NCBI GenBank assembly: GCA_018700215.1
Contig: JABIST010000361.1
Coordinates: forward strand, 1 to 7,132
Source: Dehalococcoidia bacterium
Lineage (GTDB): Bacteria > Chloroflexota > Dehalococcoidia > UBA2979
Length of the DNA stretch: 7,132 nt
Direction of reading: 5' to 3'
Shown here in pieces: positions 1 to 5,493 of this stretch (its first letter is position 1; the number at the start of each line of letters is the position of its first letter). A program made the position numbers and the translations under genes. Under the pieces are notes generated by a model that ran no database searches, was not told the origin of the DNA, and worked only from the letters and a program-made list of their open reading frames with translations.

Positions 1-827
1 GCCGTGTTCACGCGCAACGGAATGAACGACTGCCCCTGCTGCCGGTACATCCGGCCGCCTCTAAACGTCGATCTCGCGTACTGCACAGGAATCCGCCGCT
101 GCGCCTCCTGGAAAACCACAATGAACGCCACCACACCAATCGCCAGTACCGTCAGCAACAGCAAGCCGCTCAGCGCCGCGCCCGTCCCCGTCATCACATT
201 GCGCCCAATCAGGCTCGGCAACCCCGCCACAATCCCGCCCAGGATGATCAGCGACACCCCGTTCCCCACGCCATTCTCTGAAATCAGCTCGCCCAACCAC
301 ACCAGGAACATCGTCCCCGCCACCATCGAAATAATCGTCGCAAACGTCGGCAACGCATTGCCACCCGTGAAGCCAATATCCGTCACACCACCCAACTGCT
401 GAATCAACAACAGCTGCGCATAACCCTGGAACGCCGCCAACGGCACCGTCATCCAGTGCGTGTACATCTGAACCTTGTTCCGGCCTGCCTCACCCTCCTG
501 CTGGAGCGCTTGCAGACGCGGAATCATCGGCGTCGCCAACTGCATCACAATCGTCGCCGTGATGTACGGATACACACCCAGCGCCGCCACCGAAAGATTC
601 TCCAGCGCACCACCGGAGAAGATATTCATGAATCCCAGGATCGCATTGCTATCAAACGTATTCTGCAGCGCCTCTCGGTCCACACCAGGAACCGGAATGT
701 GCGCCACGAATCGGAAGATCAGCAGCATCGCCAGCGTAAACAGGATCTTGTAGCGGACATCCGGCTGCTGGAACGCCTCTGCCGCCGCCTGCAACAGGCG
801 CGGACGCTGGGACTGCGAACCAGCCAC
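1..827 (-). CDS. secY: Protein translocase subunit SecY (5' part, runs off the window)
   Basis: SecY is the pore-forming membrane subunit of the Sec translocon, which moves proteins across or into the cytoplasmic membrane. The reading frame gives 275 residues and stays open to the window edge; full SecY is usually about 420-450 residues, so this is cut by the window and not broken. Visible family marks are the end of the first membrane helix with IPVPGVD (residues 44-50), FSGGALENLSVAALGVYPYITA leading into helix 2 (written here only as landmarks FSGG and GVYPYIT), the loop QEGEAGRN, the loop with QEAQRRIPVQYA, and FIPLRVNTA at the very end. The start is GTG at 827: the rplO stop (TAA) lies in the same frame two codons upstream, so no earlier start is possible. 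An AAGGA lies about 10 bases upstream. The gap to rplO is 3 bases, suggesting coupled translation. Confidence 0.96.
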   Translation of the reverse strand, partial: MAGSQSQRPRLLQAAAEAFQQPDVRYKILFTLAMLLIFRFVAHIPVPGVDREALQNTFDSNAILGFMNIFSGGALENLSVAALGVYPYITATIVMQLATPMIPRLQALQQEGEAGRNKVQMYTHWMTVPLAAFQGYAQLLLIQQLGGVTDIGFTGGNALPTFATIISMVAGTMFLVWLGELISENGVGNGVSLIILGGIVAGLPSLIGRNVMTGTGAALSGLLLLTVLAIGVVAFIVVFQEAQRRIPVQYARSTFRGGRMYRQQGQSFIPLRVNT

Positions 828-830
828 TGG

Positions 831-1400
831 TTAGTTGTCCTTGTTCTCAGTCGCGTCGGTCGTCGCAGCCGCAGCCGCCTCAACCGCCACTGCCTCAATC
901 GCTGCTGCTGCCGCCGCACGTCGTCGGTGGATTCGGTTGCGCACCCGCTTCAGCGCCGGCGCCAACTCCTCAAAACTGCCACCTGCCGATGTGATCGCAT
1001 CCTTCGCCGATTGCGACAATCGCGGCGCCTTCACCGTCAGCGCGTGGGAAAGCTCGCCTCGCCCCAACACCTTGAACGGGCGGTCCACATCATCCAACAA
1101 CCGCGCCGCCACCAACGCCTCGGCATCCACCGTCGCGCCAGCCTCAAAGCGATCGGCCAATGAAGCCAGATTCACTGCCTGGAACTCCACCCGGCTGAAG
1201 TTACGGAACCCGCGCAAGCGCGGCATCCGACGAACCAGCGGGTTCTGGCCACCCTCGAAACCGGGACGGATCGAACCACGGGACTTCTGGCCCTTTGAAC
1301 CTCGGCCCGCAGTCGTCCCCTGGCCAGACGCGTTACCGCGACCCAGACGCTTCCGAACCTGCTTCGAACCTCGCGGGGGATGGAGCGTGTGCTGGTCCAC
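831..1400 (-). CDS. rplO: 50S ribosomal protein L15 with Ala-rich C-terminal extension
   Basis: L15 is a large-subunit protein that binds 23S rRNA during late assembly. The 189-residue product has the glycine/arginine-rich N-terminal arm typical of L15 (RLGRGNASGQGTTAGRG at about 18-34, then GFEGGQNPLVRRMP at 48-60) followed by the globular domain ending around GGSFEELAP (140-148). Normal bacterial L15 stops near 145-150 residues. Here a basic stretch (KRVRNRIHRRR, 151-161) and then a poly-alanine tail with scattered acidic residues (162-189) follow. The start is GTG at 1400, directly after the rpmD TAA stop and in the same frame, so it is the first possible start. The next gene, secY, begins 3 bases after this stop. 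The core identification is secure; the function of the tail is unknown. Confidence 0.96.
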   Translation of the reverse strand: MDQHTLHPPRGSKQVRKRLGRGNASGQGTTAGRGSKGQKSRGSIRPGFEGGQNPLVRRMPRLRGFRNFSRVEFQAVNLASLADRFEAGATVDAEALVAARLLDDVDRPFKVLGRGELSHALTVKAPRLSQSAKDAITSAGGSFEELAPALKRVRNRIHRRRAAAAAAIEAVAVEAAAAATTDATENKDN

Positions 1401-1586
1401 TTACTCAATCTCCTCAACCGTCACCAAGTGACGGACCTTCTGCATCATCCCGCGAACCGCGGGCGTGTCATCGTGTTCTACCGTGTGGTGCAACCGCTTC
1501 AGGCCCAATGCCCTAATCGTTCTCTTCTGCCGCTCCTCATAACCAATCGCGGACTTGGACCACGTCACCTTCAACTTGCTTGCCAT
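1401..1586 (-). CDS. rpmD: 50S ribosomal protein L30
   Basis: L30 is a small large-subunit protein near the 5S rRNA and central protuberance side of the ribosome. The 61-residue product is the usual bacterial length. It opens with KLKVTWSKSAIG, contains RTIRALGLKRLHHTVEHDDTP (landmarks LGL and TP at the expected spacing) and ends with VRHLVTVEEIE, all typical of L30. The ATG at 1586 has AGGA about 7 bases upstream. It is 9 bases after rpsE and ends immediately before rplO, in the usual spc order S5-L30-L15. L30 is absent from several lineages, including cyanobacteria, so its presence here is mildly informative for placing the organism. Confidence 0.96.
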   Translation of the reverse strand: MASKLKVTWSKSAIGYEERQKRTIRALGLKRLHHTVEHDDTPAVRGMMQKVRHLVTVEEIE

Positions 1587-1595
1587 CGGTTGGTC

Positions 1596-2330
1596 CTATG
1601 CCCCCGCCAGCGCCAGGCGCCGGCGTCGGGTCTCCTGCGGGTCACGTAGTGCCCGCAACCCGTCGATCGTCGCGCGCGCCACGTTCACCGGGTTGTTCGA
1701 ACCCAGCGACTTCGTCAGCACATCGGAAATACCGGCCGCCTCCATCACCGCGCGCACCGCGCCGCCGGCAATCAGACCCGTACCAGCCGATGCCGGACGC
1801 ATGATCACCTGTGAAGCCTTGAATCGCGCCACGTAATCGTGCGCAATCGTCGTCCCCTTCATCGCGATCGGGAACATCCCCCGGCGAGCAATTACCCCGC
1901 CCTTTCGAATCGCTTCAGGAACCTCATTCGCGCGGCCCATCCCAACACCAACCCGGCCAGCACCATCACCCACCACCACGATTGCCGTGAAAGAGAACCG
2001 ACGTCCACCCTTCACCACCTTCGCAACGCGGTTGATGTGCACAACCTTCTCGATGAACTCTGGACCATCATCTTCTTCACCACGGCGTCTGCCACCACGA
2101 CGATTCTGATCACGACCGCCACCGCGGTTACCGCCGCCACGGTTACCACCGCCGCCGCCCCGGTTACCACCGCCACCGCCGCGGTTGCCACCGCCGCCGC
2201 CGCCACCGCCTGCAGCAGGTGCTCCCGTTGCTGGGGCTCCTGCCGCCGGAGCTGCCGCTGCCGGCGTTGCCGGTGCTGCCGGTGTCGGTGCTGAGGCTGC
2301 CGCTGCTGGCGGCTGCTGCTCCTGCGTCAT
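1596..2330 (-). CDS. rpsE: 30S ribosomal protein S5 with long Ala/Pro and RGG-type N-terminal extension
   Basis: S5 sits on the solvent side of the small subunit with S3 and S4 at the mRNA entry channel and affects decoding accuracy. The 244-residue product is much longer than usual (about 160-180). Residues 91 onward are an ordinary S5: EFIEKVVHINRVAKVVKGGR, then FSFTAIVVVGDGAGRVGVGMG, then the C-terminal domain with SAGTGLIAGGAVRAVMEAAG and GSNNPVNVARATIDGL. Residues 1-40 are Ala/Pro/Thr rich, residues 41-72 are glycine runs punctuated by Asn-Arg-Gly-Gly at N49, N56, N63 and N68, and residues 73-85 are Arg-rich, followed by an acidic hinge (GEEDDGP). The ATG at 2330 overlaps the rplR stop by one base (TAATG), which supports the far-upstream start. 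No plausible alternative start lies near the core. I infer the extension is translated; its role is unknown. Confidence 0.95.
   Translation of the reverse strand: MTQEQQPPAAAASAPTPAAPATPAAAAPAAGAPATGAPAAGGGGGGGGNRGGGGGNRGGGGGNRGGGNRGGGRDQNRRGGRRRGEEDDGPEFIEKVVHINRVAKVVKGGRRFSFTAIVVVGDGAGRVGVGMGRANEVPEAIRKGGVIARRGMFPIAMKGTTIAHDYVARFKASQVIMRPASAGTGLIAGGAVRAVMEAAGISDVLTKSLGSNNPVNVARATIDGLRALRDPQETRRRRLALAGA
2115..2210 (-). repeat. GGT-AAC-CGN tandem coding repeat in rpsE extension
   Basis: Four imperfect in-frame units encode Asn-Arg-Gly-Gly separated by glycine runs. On the plus strand the cores appear as cggttacc or cggttgcc at about 2125, 2140, 2161 and 2182, spaced 15, 21 and 21 bases. All spacings are multiples of three, so unit gain or loss would keep the S5 frame. 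The repeat lies wholly inside the S5 coding sequence. Confidence 0.85.
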
Positions 2331-2692
2331 TAGAACTCCAGCCCTTCTTCACGTGCGGCTGCCGCCAGTGACTCCACACGACCCGCGTAGCGGAACCCGC
2401 CGCGGTCGAACACCACGGCCTCCACGCCCACTGCCTTCGCGCGCTGCGCCACCAGTTGACCCACGCTGCTCGCTCGAGCGCGCTTCGTGCCACCTGCATC
2501 GCGCACTGCCGCCTCGAGGTCCGAGGCCTGGACCAACGTCCGACCCAGATCGTCGTCGATCAACTGCGCGTAAATGTGCTGGTTCGAACGGAACACAGCC
2601 AACCGTGGCCGTCCCGAAGTACCGCGTAGATTCTTTCGAACTCGAATGTGGCGCCGCAGACGTGCAGCGCGCGGCGTCTTTGTATCTGCCAT
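2330..2692 (-). CDS. rplR: 50S ribosomal protein L18
   Basis: L18 binds 5S rRNA with L5 and helps place it in the central protuberance of the large subunit. The 120-residue product matches the usual length. It has a basic N-terminal tail (RLRRHIRVRKNLRGT), then the RPRLAVFRSNQHIYAQLIDD block typical of the family, and the C-terminal VVFDRGGFRYAGRVESLA block. The ATG at 2692 lies 3 bases after the rplF stop, with AAGGTG inside the end of rplF as a likely ribosome binding site. Its stop overlaps the rpsE start by one base. Nothing unusual is visible. Confidence 0.97.
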   Translation of the reverse strand: MADTKTPRAARLRRHIRVRKNLRGTSGRPRLAVFRSNQHIYAQLIDDDLGRTLVQASDLEAAVRDAGGTKRARASSVGQLVAQRAKAVGVEAVVFDRGGFRYAGRVESLAAAAREEGLEF

Positions 2693-2695
2693 CCG

Positions 2696-3232
2696 CTACA
2701 CCTTCGACTTTCCGGCCTTTTGGCGCACATATTCGCCAACGTAGCGCACACCCTTGCCGTGGTACGGCTCCGGCGGGCGCACCCGTCGCACCAGTGCCGC
2801 CTGCTGGCCAACCACCTGCTTGTCAATCCCAACAATGTGAACCAGCGTCTGCGTCTCCACCTCAAACGTCGCACCATCCAGCGGCGCAATCACCACCGGG
2901 TGCGAAAAGCCAACGTTCAACAACAGACTCTGCCCCTGCAACTGCGCACGATAGCCCGTACCGCGCAGCTCCAGTGACTTCCGGAAACCATCCGTCACAC
3001 CCAACACCATGTTCGCCACCAACGCACGGGTCAGCCCATGCAGCGCACGGTGTTCTGGTGCATCAGACGGACGTGTCACTACCAACTGGTTATCGTCCAG
3101 CGATACTCGAATCGAAGGGTGAACCTCCACCGATAGCTGGCCCTTCGGCCCCTTCACGGCACACTGCTGTCCACTCACGGTCGCAGTGACGCCGCTCGGA
3201 ACGGGAACTGGTTGTTTGCCGACGCGCGACAT
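2696..3232 (-). CDS. rplF: 50S ribosomal protein L6
   Basis: L6 binds 23S rRNA near the factor-binding region (sarcin-ricin loop side) of the large subunit. The 178-residue length is normal. Landmarks are MSRVGKQPVPVPSGV at the N-terminus, VKGPKGQL in the first L6 domain, and the C-terminal-domain signature PEPYHGKGVRYVGEYVRQK near the end, followed by a short basic tail. The start ATG at 3232 lies 12 bases after the rpsH stop, with a G-rich but weak Shine-Dalgarno-like stretch between them. It is followed by rplR after 3 bases, as in the standard spc order. Confidence 0.97.
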   Translation of the reverse strand: MSRVGKQPVPVPSGVTATVSGQQCAVKGPKGQLSVEVHPSIRVSLDDNQLVVTRPSDAPEHRALHGLTRALVANMVLGVTDGFRKSLELRGTGYRAQLQGQSLLLNVGFSHPVVIAPLDGATFEVETQTLVHIVGIDKQVVGQQAALVRRVRPPEPYHGKGVRYVGEYVRQKAGKSKV

Positions 3233-3244
3233 CGTTCTCGCCCC

Positions 3245-3643
3245 CTACCAGACGTAACAGAGCACTTCGCCGCCGATTTTGCGACGCCAGGCCTCGCGGC
3301 CAGACATCACACCCTGCGACGTGCTCATCACTGCGATACCCAGGCCACCAAAGACCCGCGGAATCTCGCCCTTATTCACATATACCCGCAGCCCCGGCCG
3401 AGACACTCGGCGAATCCCGCTCAGCAACGCCTTGCGGTCCTCCCCGTACGTAATCTCCAGCTCAAGGAACCGCCGCGGACCATCGTCCACCTCGGACAGC
3501 CCCTTAATGAAGCCTTCCGCGCGAAGGACGCCGGCTACGGCCTCCTTCACCTTGGAGTTCGGAATCCGAACTGACTCGTGCCGCGCCGATGCCGCATTGC
3601 GGAGGCGCGTGAACATGTCAGCCAGGGGGTCAGTCATCGTCAT
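3245..3643 (-). CDS. rpsH: 30S ribosomal protein S8
   Basis: S8 is an early-binding protein of the small-subunit central domain; in E. coli it also represses the spc operon by binding mRNA near the L5 start. The 132-residue product is normal. It has TDPLADMFTRLRNA at the N-terminus, the VRIPNSKVKEAVAGVL block, the SRPGLRVYV block and the conserved end GGEVLCYVW. Two ATGs are possible (3643 and 3637); AGGGA at 3651-3655 lies 7 bases from the first and 13 from the second, so I chose 3643. The preceding gene is rplE rather than the rpsN usually found there. No S8-binding mimic helix could be confirmed by eye. Confidence 0.97.
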   Translation of the reverse strand: MTMTDPLADMFTRLRNAASARHESVRIPNSKVKEAVAGVLRAEGFIKGLSEVDDGPRRFLELEITYGEDRKALLSGIRRVSRPGLRVYVNKGEIPRVFGGLGIAVMSTSQGVMSGREAWRRKIGGEVLCYVW

Positions 3644-3677
3644 AAAATATTCCCTGCCTTTCGTCCGGCGGTTCTAC
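3644..3677 (-). other. rplE-rpsH intergenic gap where rpsN is usually found
   Basis: This 34-base gap is the longest in the window. In most bacterial spc operons rpsN (S14, about 61 or 100 residues) lies between rplE and rpsH. The gap is too small for it and holds only the rpsH ribosome binding site. No S14-like sequence was seen in any other gene here. Confidence 0.85.
3651..3655 (-). promoter_or_regulatory. Ribosome binding site deciding the rpsH start
   Basis: AGGGA on the minus strand sits 7 bases before the ATG at 3643, followed by an AT-rich spacer (ATATTTT) that stands out in this GC-rich region. The ATG two codons further in would be 13 bases away, too far for a good site. Confidence 0.6.
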
Positions 3678-4244
3678 CTACCGGGTGAACGGCATCCCCA
3701 GCAGCTCCAGGAGCCGCTTGCCTTCTTCGTCCGTCTGCGCCGTCGTCACAATATTCACCTGCAGGCCGCGCACACGGTCGATCGTGTCAAAATTGACCTC
3801 CGGAAAAATAACCTGCTCGGTCAAACCCAGCGAGTAGTTCCCGTGGCCATCAAACGCATTCTGAGACACACCGCGGAAGTCACGTACACGTGGCAACGCT
3901 GCCGTCACCAGGCGGTCGTAAAACTCCCACATCCGCACCCCTCGCAGCGTAAGGGCCAAACCAATGGGGTTCCCCTCGCGCAGCTTGAAGTTCGAAATCG
4001 CGTGCTTCGCCCGTCGGACGTACGGGCGCTGGCCCGTAATCGCCATCAGATCCTGCGTCGCGGACTCAAGTGCATTCGCGTTGTCCAGAGCCTCGCCGAG
4101 GCCAATGTTCACCGCGATCTTGCTCAACGTCGGTACCTGCATCGGATTCGTATAGCTGAAATCAGCCGTCAGCTGCGCAGACACCTCATCACGGTGTTGC
4201 ACACGCATCCGCGATTCGTTGCGGGTAATAGCGTCGGTTGTCAT
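3678..4244 (-). CDS. rplE: 50S ribosomal protein L5
   Basis: L5 binds 5S rRNA and contacts the P-site tRNA and the small subunit through the central protuberance. The 188-residue product is close to the usual 180. Landmarks are YTNPMQVPTLSKIAVNIGLGEA (31-52), the TGQRPYVRRAKHAISNFKLREG block with the family's conserved Ser-Phe-Lys-Leu-Arg type segment, RDFRGVS, and the C-terminal half containing FPEVNFDTIDRVRGLQVNIVTTA and ending GMPFTR. The start ATG at 4244 is 20 bases after rplX, with the purine run GGGGGAGGG (4254-4262) 9 bases upstream. In E. coli the L5 start region is where S8 represses the operon; no such structure could be judged here. The neighbour downstream is rpsH, with no rpsN between. 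Confidence 0.97.
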   Translation of the reverse strand: MTTDAITRNESRMRVQHRDEVSAQLTADFSYTNPMQVPTLSKIAVNIGLGEALDNANALESATQDLMAITGQRPYVRRAKHAISNFKLREGNPIGLALTLRGVRMWEFYDRLVTAALPRVRDFRGVSQNAFDGHGNYSLGLTEQVIFPEVNFDTIDRVRGLQVNIVTTAQTDEEGKRLLELLGMPFTR

Positions 4245-4253
4245 CTCCGTCGT

Positions 4254-4262
4254 CCCTCCCCC
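4254..4262 (-). promoter_or_regulatory. Purine-rich ribosome binding site of rplE
   Basis: GGGGGAGGG on the minus strand lies 9 bases before the L5 ATG, in the 20-base rplX-rplE gap. It is a strong anti-16S match through its GGAGG core. Confidence 0.6.
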
Positions 4263-4264
4263 GC

Positions 4265-4582
4265 CTAATCGATTGCTTCGTTACAGCGCTTGCAGAACCG
4301 CACCTTGCGGTCGTCCTCCAGCACCCGGAAACCCACTCGCGTCGCCTTGTCGCAGTTCGAGCACACCAGCGCCAGGTTTGACATGTCCAACGGCGCCTCC
4401 ATCTCGATAATGCCCGAAGGCTCCTGCGGGTTCGTCGCACGGCGGTGGCGCTTCACCATGTTCACGCCAGTCACAATCGCACGCCCGTTCTTCGTGAACA
4501 GCTGGCGCACATCTCCACGCCGACCGCGATCGCGGCCGTGCAGAATCTGCACCGTATCGTCACGTCGAATCTTTGCCGCCAT
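4265..4582 (-). CDS. rplX: 50S ribosomal protein L24 with C-terminal zinc ribbon
   Basis: L24 starts large-subunit assembly by binding the 5' part of 23S rRNA and later lies near the peptide exit tunnel. The 105-residue product has the N-terminal KOW-type RNA-binding fold (KIRRDDTVQILHGRDRGRRGDV) and the MVKRHRR block, then a C-terminal zinc ribbon with Cys74, Cys77, Cys97 and Cys100 in two CxxC pairs around TRVGFRVLED. The four-cysteine form of L24 is known in many bacteria; others have lost the cysteines. Two starts are possible: GTG at 4585 and ATG at 4582. GGAGGT at 4589-4594 is 3 bases from the GTG but 6 from the ATG, and the ATG forms a 1-base overlap (TGATG) with the rplN stop, so I chose the ATG. 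Starting at 4585 would add one residue. Confidence 0.96.
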   Translation of the reverse strand: MAAKIRRDDTVQILHGRDRGRRGDVRQLFTKNGRAIVTGVNMVKRHRRATNPQEPSGIIEMEAPLDMSNLALVCSNCDKATRVGFRVLEDDRKVRFCKRCNEAID

Positions 4583-4950
4583 CACAGCACCTCCGGTGCC
4601 AGCGAAATGATCCGCATGTAGTTGCGGTCACGCAGCTCTCGGGCCACCGGCCCAAAAATGCGCGTCCCACGCGGGTTCCCGGTCTCATCCGTCAACACCG
4701 CTGCGTTCTCATCAAACCGAATCGTCGAACCATCCGGCCGGCGAATCGGCTGACGCTGACGCACAATCACCGCGCGCACCACATCACCCTTGCGCACGCC
4801 GCTGTTCGGCTGCGCTTCCTTCACCGTCGCAACAATCGAATCCCCCACCCGGGCATATCGACGTCGCGTCCCACCAAGCACCCGGATGCACAGCACCTCG
4901 CGCGCACCAGTGTTGTCGGCAACAGCAACTCGTGACTCCTGCTGGATCAT
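4582..4950 (-). CDS. rplN: 50S ribosomal protein L14
   Basis: L14 lies at the subunit interface of the large subunit, where it contributes to a bridge to 16S rRNA and is the binding site of the silencing factor RsfS. The 122-residue product has exactly the usual length. It begins MIQQESRVAVADNTGAREV, contains GGTRRRYARVGDSIVATVKEA and RKGDVVRAVIVRQR, and ends with GTRIFGPVARELRDRNYMRI followed by SLAPEVL, all highly conserved in the family. The ATG at 4950 follows the rpsQ stop with no gap (TAGATG), so translation is probably coupled. No oddity is visible. Confidence 0.98.
   Translation of the reverse strand: MIQQESRVAVADNTGAREVLCIRVLGGTRRRYARVGDSIVATVKEAQPNSGVRKGDVVRAVIVRQRQPIRRPDGSTIRFDENAAVLTDETGNPRGTRIFGPVARELRDRNYMRIISLAPEVL
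4589..4594 (-). promoter_or_regulatory. Ribosome binding site deciding the rplX start
   Basis: GGAGGT on the minus strand, inside the last codons of rplN, is a near-perfect Shine-Dalgarno sequence. Its 6-base distance to the ATG at 4582 is better than its 3-base distance to the GTG at 4585. Confidence 0.7.
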
Positions 4951-5484
4951 CTACTCGGCCTTCTGATCCGCGGCGTCAGCGCCATCCTCGGTTACCTCTT
5001 CAGCGGTCGCCTCTACTGCTGCCTCAGCAACTACCGGCTCCGCGGCTTCCTCAGCCGGAGCCTCTTCGGTAACTGCCTCAGCCGCGGGCGCCTCATCTGT
5101 CGACTCCGCGCTCGGAGCCTCCAAAGCTGCCGCTTCGGTCTCTTCGGCAGCCGCGCGCGCCGCGCTCCGCTGCACATCCTCCACCAATTCCTGACCAATC
5201 GACTCCGGTGCCACATCCGCCACCGCGCGCTCGATCAGCACTTCCACCAGTCGGAACCGCTTCAGCTTGCTAATCGGTCGGCACTCTTCAATCCGCACCA
5301 GATCACCACGCGTCGCCTGGTTCTCCGGGTCGTGCACGTGGTACTTCTTCGTCGTTCGAAGCACCTTGCGGTAGAGCCGGTGACGCGCTGCGCGCTCCAC
5401 CTGAACCACCACCGTCTGATCGTTCACATCGGACACCACTACGCCCACTCGGGCTTTGCGGTTGACCGCCTGTTCTTGCGTCAT
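4951..5484 (-). CDS. rpsQ: 30S ribosomal protein S17 with long acidic C-terminal tail
   Basis: S17 is a primary 16S rRNA-binding protein (5' domain) with an OB fold. Residues 1-86 are a complete S17: RKARVGVVVSDVNDQTVVVQVER, then the loop HRLYRKVLRTTKKYHVHDP, GDLVRIEECRPISKLKRFRLVEV. Bacterial S17 normally ends about here (roughly 80-90 residues). This protein continues to 177 residues. Residues 87-110 look helical and mixed in charge; residues 111-177 are Ala/Glu/Pro rich, with about 18 Glu, 4 Asp and a single Lys, and no frameshift or stop. The ATG at 5484 has AAGGGA 6 bases upstream and lies 9 bases after rpmC. The stop abuts the rplN start, which argues that the tail is real and not an annotation artefact. 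The tail's function is unknown. Confidence 0.95.
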   Translation of the reverse strand: MTQEQAVNRKARVGVVVSDVNDQTVVVQVERAARHRLYRKVLRTTKKYHVHDPENQATRGDLVRIEECRPISKLKRFRLVEVLIERAVADVAPESIGQELVEDVQRSAARAAAEETEAAALEAPSAESTDEAPAAEAVTEEAPAEEAAEPVVAEAAVEATAEEVTEDGADAADQKAE

Positions 5485-5493
5485 CGCGGTCCC

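Noticed and set aside
1..827. SecY as a truncated pseudogene
   Set aside because: The frame is intact with all expected family landmarks and simply runs off the window edge.
456..1163. Plus-strand Arg-rich open frame of 235 codons
   Set aside because: It is a shadow of secY and rplO on the other strand; its Arg/His/Leu-rich composition is that of an antisense frame.
2115..2210. Regularly spaced repeats resembling a small array
   Set aside because: The units are 15-21 bases apart, imperfect, in frame and inside S5. There are no unique spacers, so this is a coding repeat and not a CRISPR array.
2185..3189. Long plus-strand open frame of 334 codons
   Set aside because: It lies entirely opposite rpsE, rplR and rplF. 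Its product is Pro/Ala/Arg rich with no recognisable domain, as expected for the antisense of GC-rich coding sequence.
3641..3655. AT-rich patch before rpsH as a possible internal promoter
   Set aside because: Only a few A/T bases next to the ribosome binding site; no -35 element at a suitable distance was seen inside rplE.
3279..4268. Long plus-strand open frame of 329 codons
   Set aside because: It is antisense to rpsH and rplE, whose proteins are unmistakable. The predicted product has no family features.
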